Assembly: GCA_028551475.1 (NCBI GenBank)
Contig: CM052360.1
Span: forward strand, 422,501 to 486,500
DNA: 64,000 nucleotides
DNA from: Casuarina equisetifolia
Lineage: Eukaryota; Streptophyta; Magnoliopsida; Fagales; Casuarinaceae
Reading direction: 5' to 3'
Below, in pieces: positions 47,401 to 58,667 of the stretch. The position numbers and the translations under genes are program-made. Below the pieces are notes generated by a model. That model made no database searches and was not told the origin of the DNA. It was given only the letters and a program-made list of their open reading frames with translations. Within the stretch, counting starts at the first letter, position 1. Each line of letters begins with the position of its first letter.

Positions 47401-48010
47401 GTTTTTATTTAAATTATTGGCTTTTCACAGGTCTTCAAAAAAGTGAAACAATTTGTTGCATCCATAATTTTACCTCCATCAATTTTATTTACAAGACTGA
47501 AGCATGTCCCCAGCGAGCCACACACAGCCGAGTGCACCTGCTAAGCCGAAAGGCCTCAGGTTCATTGATCTTTAGGACCCAAACAAGCCACCTACTTTGC
47601 TAGTTCTCTACCCGCCTCCCTCTGAAGTTACTTTGAATCGTATTGAAGTTTTGTGACTTGGAATGATTGTTTTTTTTACTACTACATGCTTTTAGAATAT
47701 GACATCTTATGAGGGAAGGTACGTGTAATGGAACCACCAAGCTTTGGTTCCATACTGATTAAGTCCACCCATTTTCATCGCCATTGATGCTCGGGTGGAT
47801 TTTTTTCTTTCTTTTTCCCCTTTCCTTTTTCTTTTTATTTTTTTGATTTTATCATGTTTTGTTGATATGCCACTCGGGATGTTGAAGTCACAGGCGTAAC
47901 GGGTCTTGAAAAAGTGAAATAATTTGTTGCTTTTCTGGGACAAGGTAAAATGGAAAGAAAATGTCCATAATTTGACTAGTTAATTTCATCTACAAGACTT
48001 AAGCATGTCA
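47306..48010. repeat. Small tandem duplication (two diverged units about 410 bases apart)
   Basis: Sequence at about 47310-47500 is repeated, with insertions, at about 47713-48010: 'gaaccaccaag...catcgccattgatgc', then 'gaaa?aatttgttgc', then 'ccataattt' and 'acaagactnaagcatgtc' occur in the same order in both. Confidence 0.7.
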
Positions 48011-48138
48011 TCCAAAATGAACCACTATTTTTCTGTGGTTCTCTACCCACATCCCTCTGCCGTGATCCTGGGTTGATCTTTGCTATACATAATTGCCAAT
48101 CTTGTCGAGGTGTTGTGCCTGGGTAAGACTGTCGTTAG

Positions 48139-48827
48139 TGATGGGAAAAACGACGTATAAAGTTTCCCACTTTGATTGAACCTATGAGGAAATACTAAAA
48201 CACCAATGATGTATTCGAATCACAAGTAAAATAATCAAATCACAGTCAACACAAAAGAATTTCTACGTGGAAAAACTCCTCCAATGTGAAGGATAAAAAA
48301 ACCACGGGACCGATCACGGAGTCCACCCAAATCTCCACTATATCAATCGTTAGGATACAACCCAATCAAGTCCTTAACAATAGCAACAGGACAAAGATTT
48401 ACTGATTCAACAATAATAGAATCACCAATAAATAGTGAAGAACAAGTTGTAAACAACAACTTAACCAAGAAAAATTAGAGAAATATCACCTAGATTTTCG
48501 ACCACAATCTGCTGACTTCAAGAGCTCCAAACGACGATCCAACCGTTCACAATGAAGAACACCCAATCCCGAACCTGCTGACAAAAAATCAGCTCAATCG
48601 GACCACGGATCGTCCTTGATCAAACGTTTGATCAACTGCTGTGCAGGGCCTCTAATTCTTGCGAAATTCTGCTCTTTTCTTTTCTCTCTCTCTTTTTTCT
48701 TTTGACAGCCACTCACCTCTTCTCTTAAAGAAAAAACCCTATATTTTTTTCTTTTAAACCTTAGGGCCACATTACCCTAATTGGACCCAATAATAAGTCC
48801 CCGAATATGGGCTGGACCAACCCAACA
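48139..48827 (-). repeat. 3' LTR of Copia element 3
   Basis: A 689-bp LTR (left end on the plus strand), followed inward by the polypurine tract and flanked outward by GTTAG. Confidence 0.9.
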
Positions 48828-48874
48828 ATTCTCCCCCTCCAGCCCAAATGAGGGAGATTCCATATGTTCATTTC

Positions 48875-51800
48875 TCAAGCACAATCCAAACCGGCCTCAT
48901 GCCGACAAAACTCAAACTTTTCTCGCCATAGAGCCTTTGTCATCATATCAGAACCATTATCCTCAGTATGTACCTTTTCAAGTGCAACCTCTTTGGTTTC
49001 CATTATATCTCGTATCCAATGATACCTTACATCAATATGCTTTGACCTTTGATGAAAAGTAGAGTTCTTAGCAAGACGTATAGAACTTTGACTATCACAA
49101 AATAACACATACTTTTCTTGCATGAAACCAAGTTCTTTTATGAATTCATTCATCCAAAGCAACTCTTTACATGCTTCTGTTGTAGATAGAGCAATACATT
49201 TTTGTAATCTTAATTGCCATGCCACAGCTCCCCCTGAAAATTTAATCAAGTAGCCTGAAGTAGATCTTCTATTATCAATATCTCATGCCATGTCAGAATT
49301 TGTATATCCCACAAGAATAGGCTTATCACTCCCAAATGAAAGTTTCAAACTAGAAGTGCATCAAAGATACCTTAGAATCCACTTCATTGCATTCCAATGT
49401 TCTCTTCTAAGATTAGAAGTAAATCTGCTAACTACTCCAACTGCATGAGCTATATCTGGCATTGTACAAATCATTGCATACATTAAACAACCAACAACCG
49501 AAGCATAAGGAACTCTTTCCATATCTTTTTTGTCTTCCTCATCTATAGGACATTGTTTCTTACTAAGCTTAAAGTGTGTAGCAAGAGGTGTGCTCACTAC
49601 TTTAGCTTTATCCATACAAAACCTCTGAAGCACTTTCTTAATGTACTCCTCTTGAGACAACCACAACTTCTTGGCTTTTCTGTCACGACTAACTCTCATA
49701 CCAAGAATTTGCTTCACTGAGCCTAAGTCTTTCATTGAGAATGACTTACTTAACTCTTGCTTCAACTTTTCAATTCTTGCAGCATTCTTACCAACTATAA
49801 GCATGTCATCTACATAAAGTAGTAGCATGATAAAATCATCATCTGAGAACTTCTGCACAAATACACAATGATCAGAATTTGTCTTCTTATAGGCTTGCTC
49901 CCCCATAAAAGACTCAAATTTTCGATACCATTGTCTCGGTGCCTGTTTTAAGCCATATAAACTTTTCTTTAGCTTGCAAACATAGTTCTCTTTACCTTTT
50001 TCTTTAAAACCCTCTAGTTGCTCCATATAAATTTCTTCATTTAGGTCACCATGAAGAAAAACAGTCTTTACATCCATTTGCTCAATTTCAAGATCAAGAC
50101 TGGCAGCCAATCCCAAAACCACTCGAATTGAGGACATTTTCACAACAGGTGAGAAAATCTCATCATAATCAATTCCCTTTTTCTGACTGAAACCTTTAAC
50201 AACTAGTCTGGCTTTGTATCGGGGTTGTGAAGAATTTTCATCATGCTTCAATCTATAAATCCAACGATTCTTCAAAGCTTTCTTGCCTTTAGGCAATGTC
50301 ACCAACTCAAATGTTTGATTATCATGCAAAGATTTCAACTCATCTTGCATTGCATCAACCCATTTTTTCTTATCCACATCCTCTGCTGCTTCTTCAAAGC
50401 TCTCAGGCTCACCTGCATCAGTCAACAATACATACTCCTCAGTAGAGTATCTAGAGGATGGGTGGCGACCTCTAGTAGACCTCCTCAATGGTGAAACTGA
50501 AGATAGATTCTGCTGAACATCAACAACATTATCTGTCTGAGTATCACTATTATCTGCACCCTGTTGGTCATTCTGAACTTGATCCTGAACATCATGCTGA
50601 ATATCACTTTCAACTTGTTCTGGCAACTGTCGCTATAAATCATTTGAAGGAATTAGATCAATATCAATACCAATCTTAGAGCCTTGTGACATATTCTTCT
50701 CACTCTGGCCAATATCTGTCATATTTTGATTCTCAAAAAATACAACATCACGACTCCTCACAATTTTCTTCACAGCTGGATCATAACACCTGTAGCCAAA
50801 TTCATCAGAACCATAACCAAGAAATATACATTCTCGTGTCTTGACATCTAACTTAGACCTCTCATCTTTTGGAATATGAACAAATGCTTTGCAACAAAAT
50901 ACTCTTAGATAGTTATAGGAAACATCCTTGCCAAACCAAACTCTATCTGGTACATCACCATCTAAAGCAACAGTTGGAGATAAATTGATAACATAAGCTG
51001 CTGTAAATAATGTCTCACCCCAAAATGTCTTTGGCAGGTTAGCATTTGAAATCATGCATCTAACTCTCTCAACCAATGTCCTGTTCATTCTTTCCGCTAT
51101 ACCATTCAATTGAGGTGTTTTTGGAGGTGTCTTCTGATGTCGAATACCATGTTGCCTACAATACTCATCAAATGGTCCAATGTACTCACCACCATTGTCT
51201 GATCGAATGCATTTCAACTTCTTTCCAGTTTGCCGCTCTACTGAAACTTGAAACTGCTTAAATACATCTAACACTTGATCTTTTGACATCAAAACATAAA
51301 CTCAAACCTTTCTTGAGTAGTCATCAATAAAGGTCACAAAGTAGGATGCTCCACCAAGCATCCTCGGGTTGACTGGGCCACAAACATCTGAGTGTACTAA
51401 CTCCAAGAAATCTGATTTTCTTGAAGGAGGGTGACTATAGAATGAAACTCTTTTCTGTTTTCCAGCTAAACAATGTGCACACTTCTCAAGTTTTGCACTC
51501 TTAATCCCAGATAACAAGTTCTTCTTTGCCAACACATTCATGCCCTTCTTACTCATGTGACTTAATCTTTTATGCCATAAAGCACTTGCATTTCCATCTT
51601 TCACTACATTACAAGTGTTCTTGGAAATCTTGGCCTGAAACAAATACAAAGAAGACTCTTTCTTACCTCTAGCCATAACTAATGAACCCTTAGTAAGTTT
51701 CCATTGTCCATTATTGAAGATATTGCAAAAACCTTCATCATCAAGTTGTCCGGTAGAAATCAAATTCAAGCGAATTTCTGGTACATGTCTAACATTCTTG

Positions 51801-52873
51801 AGAACCAACTTAGATCCATTACGAGTCTCCAAGCATACATCTCCCATACCTGCAACTTTAGCCAAGCAATCATTATCCATCTTCAATGTGCCAAAGTTTC
51901 CAGGAGTATAAGAAGTAAAGAACTCCCTCTTGGAAGTAATATGAAGAGAAGCACCACTATCAATTACCCAACTTGTCTCATTGCTTGCAAAATTCACATT
52001 ATCATCATAGCACACAATAACAAGTTCATTAGTAGCTGCTGCAACTCGATCATTATCATTGTTGTCCTTCTTCTCCTCACTTTCATTAACTTTCTTCTTC
52101 TCATTTCTACCTTTACCATTTTTCTTTTCATTTTTCAGCTGGAAGTAATTTTTCTTGATATGACCCATCTTGCCACAATGATGGCACTCTACATTTTTAT
52201 GCCATGATCTAGACTTACTTCGACTTTTGTTATAACCTCTCGGACCTCTACTATGACTTCTCCCCCTATTTTCAACAACCAAAGCTTCAGAATGAGACAA
52301 AGAACCCTGACTCTTTCTTCTCATCTCTTCATTCAAAATACTAGTCTTGGCAAAATCCATAGTGACAATTCCATCGGGAGCAGAGTTACTCACTGACATA
52401 CGAAATGTTTCCCAAGATTCTGGTAAAGTACCAAGTAACCAAAGTCATTGTACTTCATCTTCAAACTTCATGTTCATGCCTGAAAGTTGATCTAACATTC
52501 CCTAAAACTCATTCAAATGATCAGATATGGATTGCCCATCTTTGTATTTCAAGCTAATAAGTTGCTTCATCAAATACATCTTATTATTTCCAGTCTTTCG
52601 AGCATACAAAGATTCAAGTTTGTTCCATAGAGTCCGAGCATGTGTTTCTTTACTAATGTGATTCAAAACATTCTCATCTACAAATTGTCGAATGAACCCG
52701 CATACAATTTTATGCTCAAGAGTCCAATCGGTTTCACTCATGTTATCTGGTCTAGTTTCACTAAACACCGGTAAGTGCCAACGCTTCACATAAAGCAAAT
52801 CTTCCATCTTACCCTTCCAAACATGATAATTTCGTCCATTCAAACTAATCATCCTGTTAGTGCTTAGTTCCAT
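48875..52873 (-). pseudogene. gag-pol region of Copia element 3
   Basis: Fossil polyprotein region read from right to left. Gag starts at 52873 (MELSTNRMISLNGRNYHVWK) with the ETHARTLWNKLESLYARKTG motif of Tnt1-94-like gags. A CCHC-type knuckle lies near 52150-52195 (last Cys replaced) and the protease WVIDSGAS near 51950-51975. The integrase core has HSDVCGPV near 51380 and RSDNGGEY near 51190-51210. Reverse transcriptase lies at about 50430-49700 with YVDD near 49804-49815, and RNase H at about 49250-48880. About four or five interruptions divide it. Confidence 0.88.
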
Positions 52874-52928
52874 CGTTCAATCAAATCCAAAGATAAAACA
52901 ACCACAACCTAAGCTCTTGATACCACTC

Positions 52929-53616
52929 TGATGGGAAAAATGACGTATAAAGTTTCCCACTTTGATTGAACCTATGAGGAAATACTAAAACACCAACGAT
53001 GTATTCGAATCACAAGTAAAATAATCAAATCACAGTCAACATAAAAGAATTTCTACGTGGAAAAACTCCTCCAATGTGAAGGATAAAAAAACCATGGGAC
53101 CGATCACGGAGTCCACCCAAATCTCCACTATATCAATCGTTAGGATACAACCCAATCAAGTCCTTAACAATAGCAACATGACAAAGATTTACTGATTCAA
53201 CAACAATAGAATCACCAATAAATAGTGAAGAACAAGTTGTAAACAACAACTTAACCAAGAAAAATTAGAGAAATATCACCTAAATTTTCGACCACAATCT
53301 GCTGACTTCAAGAGCTCCAAACGACGATCCAACCGTTCACAATGAAGAACACCCAATCCCGAACCTGCTGACAAAAAATCAGCTCAATCGGACCACGGAT
53401 CGTCCTTGATCAAACGTTTGATCAACTGCTGCGCAGGGCCTCTAATTCTTGCGAAATTCTGCTCTTTTCTTTTTTCTCTCTCTTTTTTCTTTTGACGGCC
53501 ACTCACCTCTTCTCTTAAAGAAAAAACCCTATATTTTTTCTTTTAAACCTTAGGGTCACATTACCCTAATTGGACCCAATAATAAGTCCCCGAATATGGG
53601 CTGGACCAACCCAACA
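52929..53616 (-). repeat. 5' LTR of Copia element 3
   Basis: A 688-bp LTR, about 98% identical by eye to 48139-48827, next to the primer-binding site on its inner side and GTTAG on its outer side. Confidence 0.9.
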
Positions 53617-53621
53617 GTTAG

Positions 53622-54630
53622 GTTCGTGAGGAAGGAGTTCGTGTCTGAAATGAATTAAGGTGCTAGTTTTGTCACAGATTGCTCAAACGTAGTATGTCTC
53701 TGTCAGAGCCATCTAGTGATTTTTGGGTGTTCTCGAGGTAGACTTCCTTCACCCATGTAACAAAGTCGTCTACGAAATGACAAATGAGAGTTGCAGAAAG
53801 CGGCCAGGCATGAGGAGTAAACGGCCAGGGTGTTCCGGATGTATGAAAATTCTTCTTAATGCATGCAGGGCCACAGGAGAAAGAAGAGTTCCAAAGGAAG
53901 ACATGGAAGAGAAAACTTGCCACCCAGATCCTGCCGACGAAGATGCAGGTGGTGTCACTCTCGCTCTCTAGTTGGGGTCTTGTTTTATGTTATATGCAAA
54001 ATTTTGGTCAGATTATGACACTGCAATACGGATAAATGTGGATTTGGGAATTTGAACTAGCAAGTTGAAACATAATCTGCTCAGAAAAGAAAGAACATAG
54101 TCTAAAGTTAATGCTATTTCAAAGAGCCGAGTTCGATCCCCCAATGGTTTTTCCTGGATATCTGTGCCAATGGGCGAATTTCTATGGACGCTGTCTTACC
54201 CAAAGAATTTCATGAAAAAGGTGCTTGGCCGGAATTCTTGCATGCATCTCAAACACAGATTTGATCTAAAATTTAACGATGTTCCAAAATGAACTTTAAA
54301 ACCTGCACGACGGTACTTAGAAAAACTACTCCAAAGCTGCACTTCTACACAATGAACTATTATTAACACCGTATAGTTGTTTTCTAAAGGTTAAAGTTTA
54401 CCTCTAGGTGAGCTATGCTATATCAACACTAGGTCTATCGTAAAACCTCTTCTAAAACTGTTTCGACTGAAAATTCTTGAATAGTTTAACCAAAGGGTTG
54501 ATGTGAAGTCGATTTGAAACTTAAGACGTCAGTGTTACTCAATCTTTTTTTTTTTCTAATTTGATATGTAGCTTTTTTAACAAAAAATGTTACAATTATT
54601 ATTTTTATATTCTTTAACTCTACGTTTTCT
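53622..54630. other. Intergenic between Copia element 3 and the MATH fragment
   Basis: No gene is supported. An 82-codon frame at 53723-53971 (plus) ends in a hydrophilic stretch (KEDMEEKTCHPDPADEDAGG) but matches no family I know and overlaps an equally open minus frame. Confidence 0.4.
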
Positions 54631-54639
54631 ATTTCTTAG

Positions 54640-55040
54640 AAATTGTAAGATCTACAAGATATCTCCACCCAGCTCATTATACATTTCAAATCAAGAATTT
54701 CTCATTATTATTGGGGATGAAGGAGGAAAAATTCAACTCAGAGGAATTTGAAGTTGGTGGCTACGGATGGTGCATCTTGAGGACTTCCATTCTCCTTTGA
54801 GCTTTTGGATTCCTTTTTTTCCTTTTTTGAAAAGAAATATGAGCATTTTCACTTCCTTGTCCAGGAGATTAGTACTTTACCCAAATGGGAAAAAGAATAG
54901 CAATGGGAATGGCCACATCTCTCTATACTTGGCAAATGCAGAATCCAGCGACTTTCCATCTGGCTGGGAGTTGAACACAAACATGAGATTCTTCGTATAC
55001 GATCACATCCGAGACACATACCTGACTATCCAAGGTAGCT
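54640..55040 (+). pseudogene. MATH/TRAF-like domain fragment with one intron
   Basis: The first exon encodes HPAHYTFQIKNFSLLLG then EEFEVGGYGW. An intron with GTGCATC...CCAG (54770-54864) joins exactly to a second exon (54865 on) giving RLVLYPNGKKNSNGNGHISL, then WELNTNMRFFVYDHIRDTYL. This is the N-terminal half of a plant MATH domain (pattern FEVGGYxWRLxxYPNGN). The second exon reaches a possible donor (GTAGC) near 55038; no third exon with the rest of the domain was found before the unrelated block at 55310. Likely a truncated gene or fragment. Confidence 0.65.
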
Positions 55041-55309
55041 TTGCTGCAAACTTTGTTTCTAAAGGTCAAGTTTTTACCGCGAGAATGGTGGGGTTGAACT
55101 TTAGTTGCAATTTATACATTTGGAGGTACCAAGCCAGTATATTTTTGTTGCAATTTGATATGTGAATTTAAATCTTACATAACATTTACTCATTTATAAT
55201 GATACTCTCGTTAGGCATAGATAGATGGTATTTTGTATTCAGATTTGGTCCTTTACAAATGGGCACTTCTATATGAGGTCGGATGTTAGGCAATTGTTTC
55301 AGAACTTAA

Positions 55310-55465
55310 AACTATCAAAGAAATCCAAAATTTGCCTTCATAGCATAGATAGCGAAAGAAGTCATTGCATAGACTGTAAAAGAGAATTGTCGCTCTTAGA
55401 GGAAATGGCGCTTGGGAGGAAGCTAGTTTTTCTCTTGGAATGGAGGGAAATCAAGAATAGTGTCT
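55310..55465 (-). pseudogene. Duplicate of zinc-knuckle gene exon 1, copy 3 (degenerate)
   Basis: The plus-strand text 'gccttcatagcatagatagcg' and, further on, the stretch ending 'gttttctcttggaatgg' parallel 40038-40195 and 45960-46120. It is shorter and more diverged than the copy at 45950-46212, lacks the start-codon end, and is broken. Confidence 0.65.
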
Positions 55466-55689
55466 GTTCTGGCTGACCATGAAAAGAAAAAAAATCATGA
55501 AATCACACGAGATAACACAGCTTGAGTTTTTAAGAGTTAATGATTTATTATGTTGTAATTCACGTTAAGTTTTCAAAGTGTACAAACACAAACAATAATA
55601 TCTTCACTGACTGAGTAAAACTTTGCGAAAACGAGATGTCCACAAAGAAAAGACCAAAAATGTAGAAACTTCTGTATGTCCAAAGACAT

Positions 55690-56960
55690 AAAGGCAGTTA
55701 GGTCTGAATTTTCCAGATCCTATCACCACAAATTAATCTCAGCACCCCTTCAGACTGACACATATGGAACTGGAACTGGAACTGTAAGATCGTCAACCAA
55801 AGCCAGTACACATCAACATATCACAAATTGCTGGTGAGATGTCCCCGAATATGATATATAATTGTCTCAAGCAAAAATGAAATACACCTTTTTAAAAATT
55901 TGTTAGCAAATATATTGCTCAACTTACCGTAAGGTAACATAAATTTGCTTACTTATACCAGCACACATATTATATGCAGAATGTAAGATATCTAACCCAT
56001 CAATGGGCATCATTTTGAAGGTTATCAAATTACAAGAATGCATAACGGCTTTGCATATCTTGCATCCAACCCTCGATGTACATCTCACTTTTACACGCAG
56101 ATTATGATTGCTTATTAATAACTTGTTTCTTCCCATCGGTTAGGGCTTCTAATTTTCCCAAGCCAGGATAAAAATTTCACATAGAAAATCTGTGCCAATA
56201 CTTTAGTATACCACAGAAATTTAGTGATTTATTTATAAAGATAAGATTTTTCACATAAAAGAGCATATGAGTATCTATTAATGAATATTTGCGTGCATAA
56301 ATGTACGTACACGGTATTGGATGTAAAGTCTTACCATTTTCTCTTTGATCGCAGACATTCGATCCTTCTAAAAGAAAGAACTGAACCTTAGCGGATGTAT
56401 GCGTGCATAGATATGCATTCAAGCCAGACAAAAAAAATAAAAATAAAAATCATCAGAAAGAACTTACCAAGATTTCCACCTTCCGCATTATGGCGTTCCT
56501 TCCTTTGACAATCTTGCACTGAGAGATTGCCTCTTCCCAAACCTGTTAAAAAGTTTCAACCATAGTTAGATAATGCAAATAAAAGCATAGAAGTTCTCTT
56601 CTTATGTAGGTGAATGACATACTATCCATACATGAACAAGTAAAGACAAGACAGAATACAATGACACTAGAAAGTCTATTCAACTAATATCCATTATCTG
56701 TAAACATATGATAAGAATCAGCTTAGACACATAATGATGGAAAGCAAATTTACTTTTATGATATTCGTTACTCTAGAAGCAAATAATAAAAAACTCATGA
56801 AACTCTCAAAGAAAATACACGCTCCTCGGTTGATCCAGATGCTGTCTTCTCCTTATCCTCTTTGCTCGTGCCTTCTCGTGCCCCGCTGCTACATAGTCAA
56901 TAGAAGAATTGTTAGAACACAAAGAAAATTTATAAACCAATCACTAGAAAATATCAAAAG
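55690..56960 (-). pseudogene. Third DUF1664 relative, 3'-half fragment
   Basis: Exon-like blocks in the order of the intact gene: a degenerate exon-7 equivalent (56821-56888), an exon-8 equivalent of exactly 75 nt with good borders (56468-56542, VWEEAISQCKIVKGRN...), an exon-9 equivalent (56335-56364, DRMSAIKEKM) and an exon-10-like start at 55719 after GATAG. Intron and flank phrases near 55690-55760 also match copies 1 and 2 (for instance the text resembling 1960-2040). Exons 1-6 were not found. Divergence is much greater than between copies 1 and 2. Probably an old truncated paralogue. Confidence 0.6.
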
Positions 56961-58400
56961 AAATAAAAAATTTAATCATCTTGGTGTATTTTGCACAATA
57001 TCATAATCCAAAAAAGTTTAATAAAACCCTACACTTAGTATTGGAATTTCAATGGATTAAATATAACAAGTAGAATTTCTACACACTATAAGTTACACAA
57101 ACAGTCTAAAACCGATATCCACCAAAATAGATTATGATTTTAAAAACACCAAGACAATTTTTCAATGGTCAAATTCACATATTAGGAACAATTCAAATGA
57201 CAATGAATCAATACTAAAAAGAAGCTTCATAAAGAACAATAAGGAGTAAGAATCAAGTTTTTACTTAAGATAGTTTGCTCAATAATTTTCTGAACACCAT
57301 GTAATTCACTACAATCCTAACTAAAGATATTTAGACCCATTTATTGTATAAAATTAAGGAAGCTAGATTCTTACCATTGAGTCATCAAAGCCTTACAAAA
57401 TTTCTTTCAAAAGCTTTTTCTTTTTGGCTTGATTAAAGCAAAAATGGAGATTTTGAAATTACAATCTCAAGAATAAAGAAAATAATGGACTTCATTCTTT
57501 TACTTCGAAAATGCAAGCAGGATGATATGATTATATAAGAGAGCTTGACTACTCCTCCTATTAGGTTGATCTTTTAGAATGAAACCAAAGCTTATAACAA
57601 ATGATATTAGAGTCAAATTGTGACAATCCTATGAACCCAATCAGTGTTGTTTGTGACTACTATTTGCTAGTGTGGGGTAGACAATGGACCCTATCTTATG
57701 TTGATGGTGATGTAAATATGGGTGAATGAGAATGTAATAAACTTTATTCTCCCATTTAAAAAAAAAGTAATATAGGATAATCTAATCATATAAGAGGATT
57801 TGGTTACTCCTCCCATTGAGTTGACCTTACGGGATAGAAACTAAGCTAAAGCCTATGACAAAAAGGTGGCTTGGAATACAACGAGTGAACAAAGGCAATG
57901 AAATAACCCTAGTCCTCTTTTTAATTCTACCCCTAAGAGCTTTTCTATCACTTAGCAAAACACAACTTATATTAAGTGTGTTTTTCAACCATTAAATGTT
58001 GTGTTTTAATTTTAATGTAGGGTTCACTTATTTCCCTAAAAACATGCCTTTAGTTGCATTCTTATAACAAACTTATTTTTACCACATGATTTTTTACTAA
58101 ATATTTCTAAAATGTATTCCCACCAAGTATTCAAGGTAATCCATAAGATTTTTCATAAGACTTCTATTTTATAAAATACTTAAGGAGTGTAGGAATTGCG
58201 TGTCTCAAAAAATAATCATTAATTTGATTATACAAATTTTGTTAGCACAAGAAGCATAGTATTATTTCAAAATATCTATAAAATAGTTTTTCAAATATCT
58301 ATGAAAACTACTATATATAGAAAAAATAAAAGAGATAATTATAAAATGTAGTACACCGAAAAATCCTAGTTAATCTTGGAAGACAAATATGATCGGCAGT
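56961..58400. other. Intergenic with a diverged repeated segment
   Basis: Two related stretches, about 57530-57605 and 57775-57860, share 'tatataagag...ggttgactactcctcc...' style text and may be remnants of a dispersed repeat. No gene seen. The right end grades into the WHIRLY promoter region. Confidence 0.4.
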
Positions 58401-58644
58401 TGTTTGCTTCTCTCCTGCCCTTTATTTCCTTAGGAAGAATTAAAAGAAAAAAGAAAAAACCTTCAATTAAACGAATGTCGCCTCGGAGGCCACTCATCTC
58501 GTTTTTTACCTTGCAGTATCTTCTGCAATTTGCACCGTCCGATTAAACCTTTGTAATCCCAAGGGATTTCCATTTCCAAACCCGGATAGAAGCTCTGCTC
58601 TAAACCAAAACCGAAGAAAGCAAGCGGAGCCGGGAGGAGAGGAA

Positions 58645-58667
58645 GGAGAAGAAGAAGAAGAAGAAGA
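58645..58667 (+). repeat. GAA microsatellite in the WHIRLY 5' leader
   Basis: A run of about six GAA/GAAG units ends immediately before the start codon at 58668, so it would lie in the 5' untranslated region. Confidence 0.8.

Larger units (their letters stand above)
48139..53616 (-). mobile_element. Copia LTR retrotransposon 3 (Tork/Tnt1-94-like)
   Basis: A 5478-bp Copia element on the minus strand with LTRs of 689 and 688 bp and a perfect 5-bp target duplication GTTAG (48134-48138 and 53617-53621). Its ends are the canonical TG...CA. The primer site (TGGTATCAAGAGC on the minus strand) is close to the 5' LTR, and a purine tract (GGAGGGGGAGAA, minus strand) adjoins the 3' LTR. Protein phrases match the Tnt1-94 type of the Tork branch. 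The LTRs differ by about ten substitutions and two small length changes by eye (about 98% identity), suggesting an insertion well under a million years or so ago. It is broken, with about four or five interruptions. Confidence 0.93.

Noticed and set aside
51704-52207. 167-codon frame on the plus strand
   Set aside because: Antisense to the coding region of Copia element 3; low-complexity Ile/Leu-rich translation.
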